Below are positions 63,053 to 64,000 of a stretch of 64,000 bases of DNA, in pieces. The position numbers and the translations under genes were made by a program. A model generated the notes under the pieces. That model saw only the letters and a list, made by a program, of their open reading frames with translations. It was not told where the DNA came from and ran no database searches. This stretch comes from Candidatus Aminicenantota bacterium (GTDB taxonomy: Bacteria > Acidobacteriota > Aminicenantia > JAMOAD01): positions 25,652 through 89,651 of the forward strand of contig JAMOUT010000087.1 in the NCBI GenBank assembly GCA_027061995.1, written 5' to 3'. Position 1 is the stretch's first letter, and each line of letters opens with the position of its first letter.

Positions 63053-63487
63053 ATGGAAATAAGATGGGAAAAATCCTTTGATTCGGCTCACAGGATATAT
63101 CAACATACCGCCAAATGCAGATTTTTACACGGGCACACTTATAAAGTTAAAGTCAGAGCGGAGGGAGAGCTTGATAAATGGGGGATGGTTGTTGATTTCG
63201 GAGATTTAAAAAAACTGATTATAGATTTTCTTGATCATAAAATTATCCTTTACAAGAATGACCCTATACTCAAACAATTAAAAGAGGCAAAACAAAGGGT
63301 GGTTGCTCTTGACAGAAATCCCACAGCGGAGAATATAGCAAAATTGATTGCATCAAGAGTAATACAAAATTTCACGGTTAATTTTGTTGAGGTTGAGGTT
63401 TTTGAAACAGCAACTCAAAGCGGTTTTTGCAGAATGGACAAAAACTCTTATGAGAAAGTTGAGTTTGAAGATATTACAGAAGATTAG
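63053..63487 (+). CDS. queD: 6-carboxytetrahydropterin synthase (QueD)
   Basis: Second enzyme of queuosine/deazapurine synthesis, acting on the product of FolE. The 144-aa T-fold protein keeps zinc His residues in FDSAHRI and RFLHGHTYKV, the catalytic Cys in AKCRFLHGH, MVVDFGDLKKLI, LDHKIIL and the substrate Glu in FETATQSG. QueD identity is favoured over mammalian-type PTPS by the following queE gene (next base after the stop) and by tgt and folE in this window. Confidence 0.93.
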   Translation: MEIRWEKSFDSAHRIYQHTAKCRFLHGHTYKVKVRAEGELDKWGMVVDFGDLKKLIIDFLDHKIILYKNDPILKQLKEAKQRVVALDRNPTAENIAKLIASRVIQNFTVNFVEVEVFETATQSGFCRMDKNSYEKVEFEDITED

Positions 63488-64000
63488 ATGGAATCACTCA
63501 TCTATCACTCAATATTTACATCAATTCAAGGCGAGGGAATCTTTACGGGAAAATTCTCCGTTTTTTTGAGATTATCGGGATGCAATCTTAATTGTTCTTT
63601 CTGTGATACAAAATATGCCGTTGATATACAATATTTTAAAGATTGGGAAAAACAACCGATTGATGAAATTATTAAAAAAATAACCAAATTATCCGATAAC
63701 AAAATTAAAAATCTGATAATAACAGGGGGAGAACCCCTTCTTCAAATAGAGGGGATTAAATCCCTTATATCAATCCTTAAAAACAATTTTACAACCATTG
63801 AGATAGAAACAAACGGGACAATCTCGGGCAAATTATTATTTGAAAACTCCGTCCATTTCAATGTATCCGTTAAACTTTCAAACAGCGGAGAAAAAAAAGA
63901 TAAAAGAGTTATTCCGAAAATAATAGATGAATTTAATGATTATGAAAGGGCGATTTTTAAATTTGTTGTAAAAGATGAAAAAGATGTTAATGAGGTTAAA
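63488..64000 (+). CDS. queE: 7-carboxy-7-deazaguanine synthase (QueE), truncated by the window edge
   Basis: Radical-SAM enzyme that turns QueD's product into 7-carboxy-7-deazaguanine. The first 171 codons are present and open. SIQGEGIFTGKFSVFLRLSGCNLNCSFCDT carries the CxxxCxxC cluster motif (about 31-38), followed by LIITGGEPLLQ and EIETNGT, typical of QueE. The ATG directly follows the queD stop. The remaining 30-60 residues lie outside the window. Confidence 0.93.
   Translation, partial: MESLIYHSIFTSIQGEGIFTGKFSVFLRLSGCNLNCSFCDTKYAVDIQYFKDWEKQPIDEIIKKITKLSDNKIKNLIITGGEPLLQIEGIKSLISILKNNFTTIEIETNGTISGKLLFENSVHFNVSVKLSNSGEKKDKRVIPKIIDEFNDYERAIFKFVVKDEKDVNEVK

Overview
The window reads as chromosomal DNA from a low-GC (about one third G+C by eye), Gram-negative-type bacterium. 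Two-membrane features are a TonB-dependent receptor, a TonB-like protein, FadL-like and porin-like barrels and many exported proteins. A GWxTD-domain protein, large exported S9 peptidases, a sulfatase-TPR protein, a receptor with a carboxypeptidase-regulatory N-terminus and 6-bladed propellers together recall Acidobacteriota/Aminicenantes-type peptide- and glycan-degrading heterotrophs. That placement is inference; no rRNA gene is present.

Layout. 1-5.3 kb: a minus-strand operon with a methyltransferase, tgt, yajC, secD, secF and the start of one more membrane protein. 5.6-9.5 kb: exported DPP-IV-like peptidase, Xaa-Pro aminopeptidase and a small exported protein. 9.8-13.2 kb: ChaN-like protein, FadL-like porin and SGNH hydrolase. 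13.3-17.4 kb: hutH, then a FecR/DUF6600 protein with a long Tyr/Ser/Asn tail behind a convincing sigma-54 promoter. 17.5-26.3 kb (minus): surface-glycan genes (two glycosyltransferases, a CBS-nucleotidyltransferase, a NeuB-family synthase) mixed with propeller proteins, an AAA ATPase and a decayed serine-hydrolase gene. 26.3-29.3 kb: metG, folE, ridA. 29.6-34.5 kb: sensor kinase coupled to a family-5 solute-binding protein, then hutU. 34.5-40.6 kb (minus): ArsR regulator, DsrE, TusA, MvhD-like, QmoA-like, full HdrA, winged-helix protein and QmoC-like protein. 40.9-47.3 kb: tRNA-Ala(CGC), UDP-glucose dehydrogenase, UDP-xylose synthase, LPLAT/DUF374, FecCD permease, aminotransferase, ureohydrolase, cupin. 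47.5-62 kb (minus): TonB-like protein, S9 peptidase with an FGE-like tail, GWxTD protein, TonB-dependent receptor, sulfatase-like protein, GH3 glucosidase, porin. 62.2 kb to the end: SAM hydroxide adenosyltransferase, queD and a truncated queE, with folE upstream in the window supplying the same pathway.

Three signals stand out. First, the 34.5-40.6 kb operon looks like a QmoABC electron-transfer module with QmoB split into HdrA plus MvhD, tied to DsrE and TusA sulfur carriers under an ArsR regulator, with no aprAB or dsrAB in view. Second, five genes without Shine-Dalgarno sequences (starts at 5274, 20461, 29595, 40634 and 44952) share one layout: a TTGAnn -35 box, exactly 17 nt, a TA(A/T)A(A/T)T -10 box, then 5-6 nt to the ATG. 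This predicts leaderless mRNAs. Third, a near-consensus -24/-12 promoter drives the Tyr/Ser-rich surface protein.

Start codons were moved from the longest reading frame where a Shine-Dalgarno or promoter decided it (RidA, FecCD, QmoA-like, TonB receptor, sulfatase-like, both glycosyltransferases). No CRISPR array, intact insertion sequence, rRNA or replication origin was seen.
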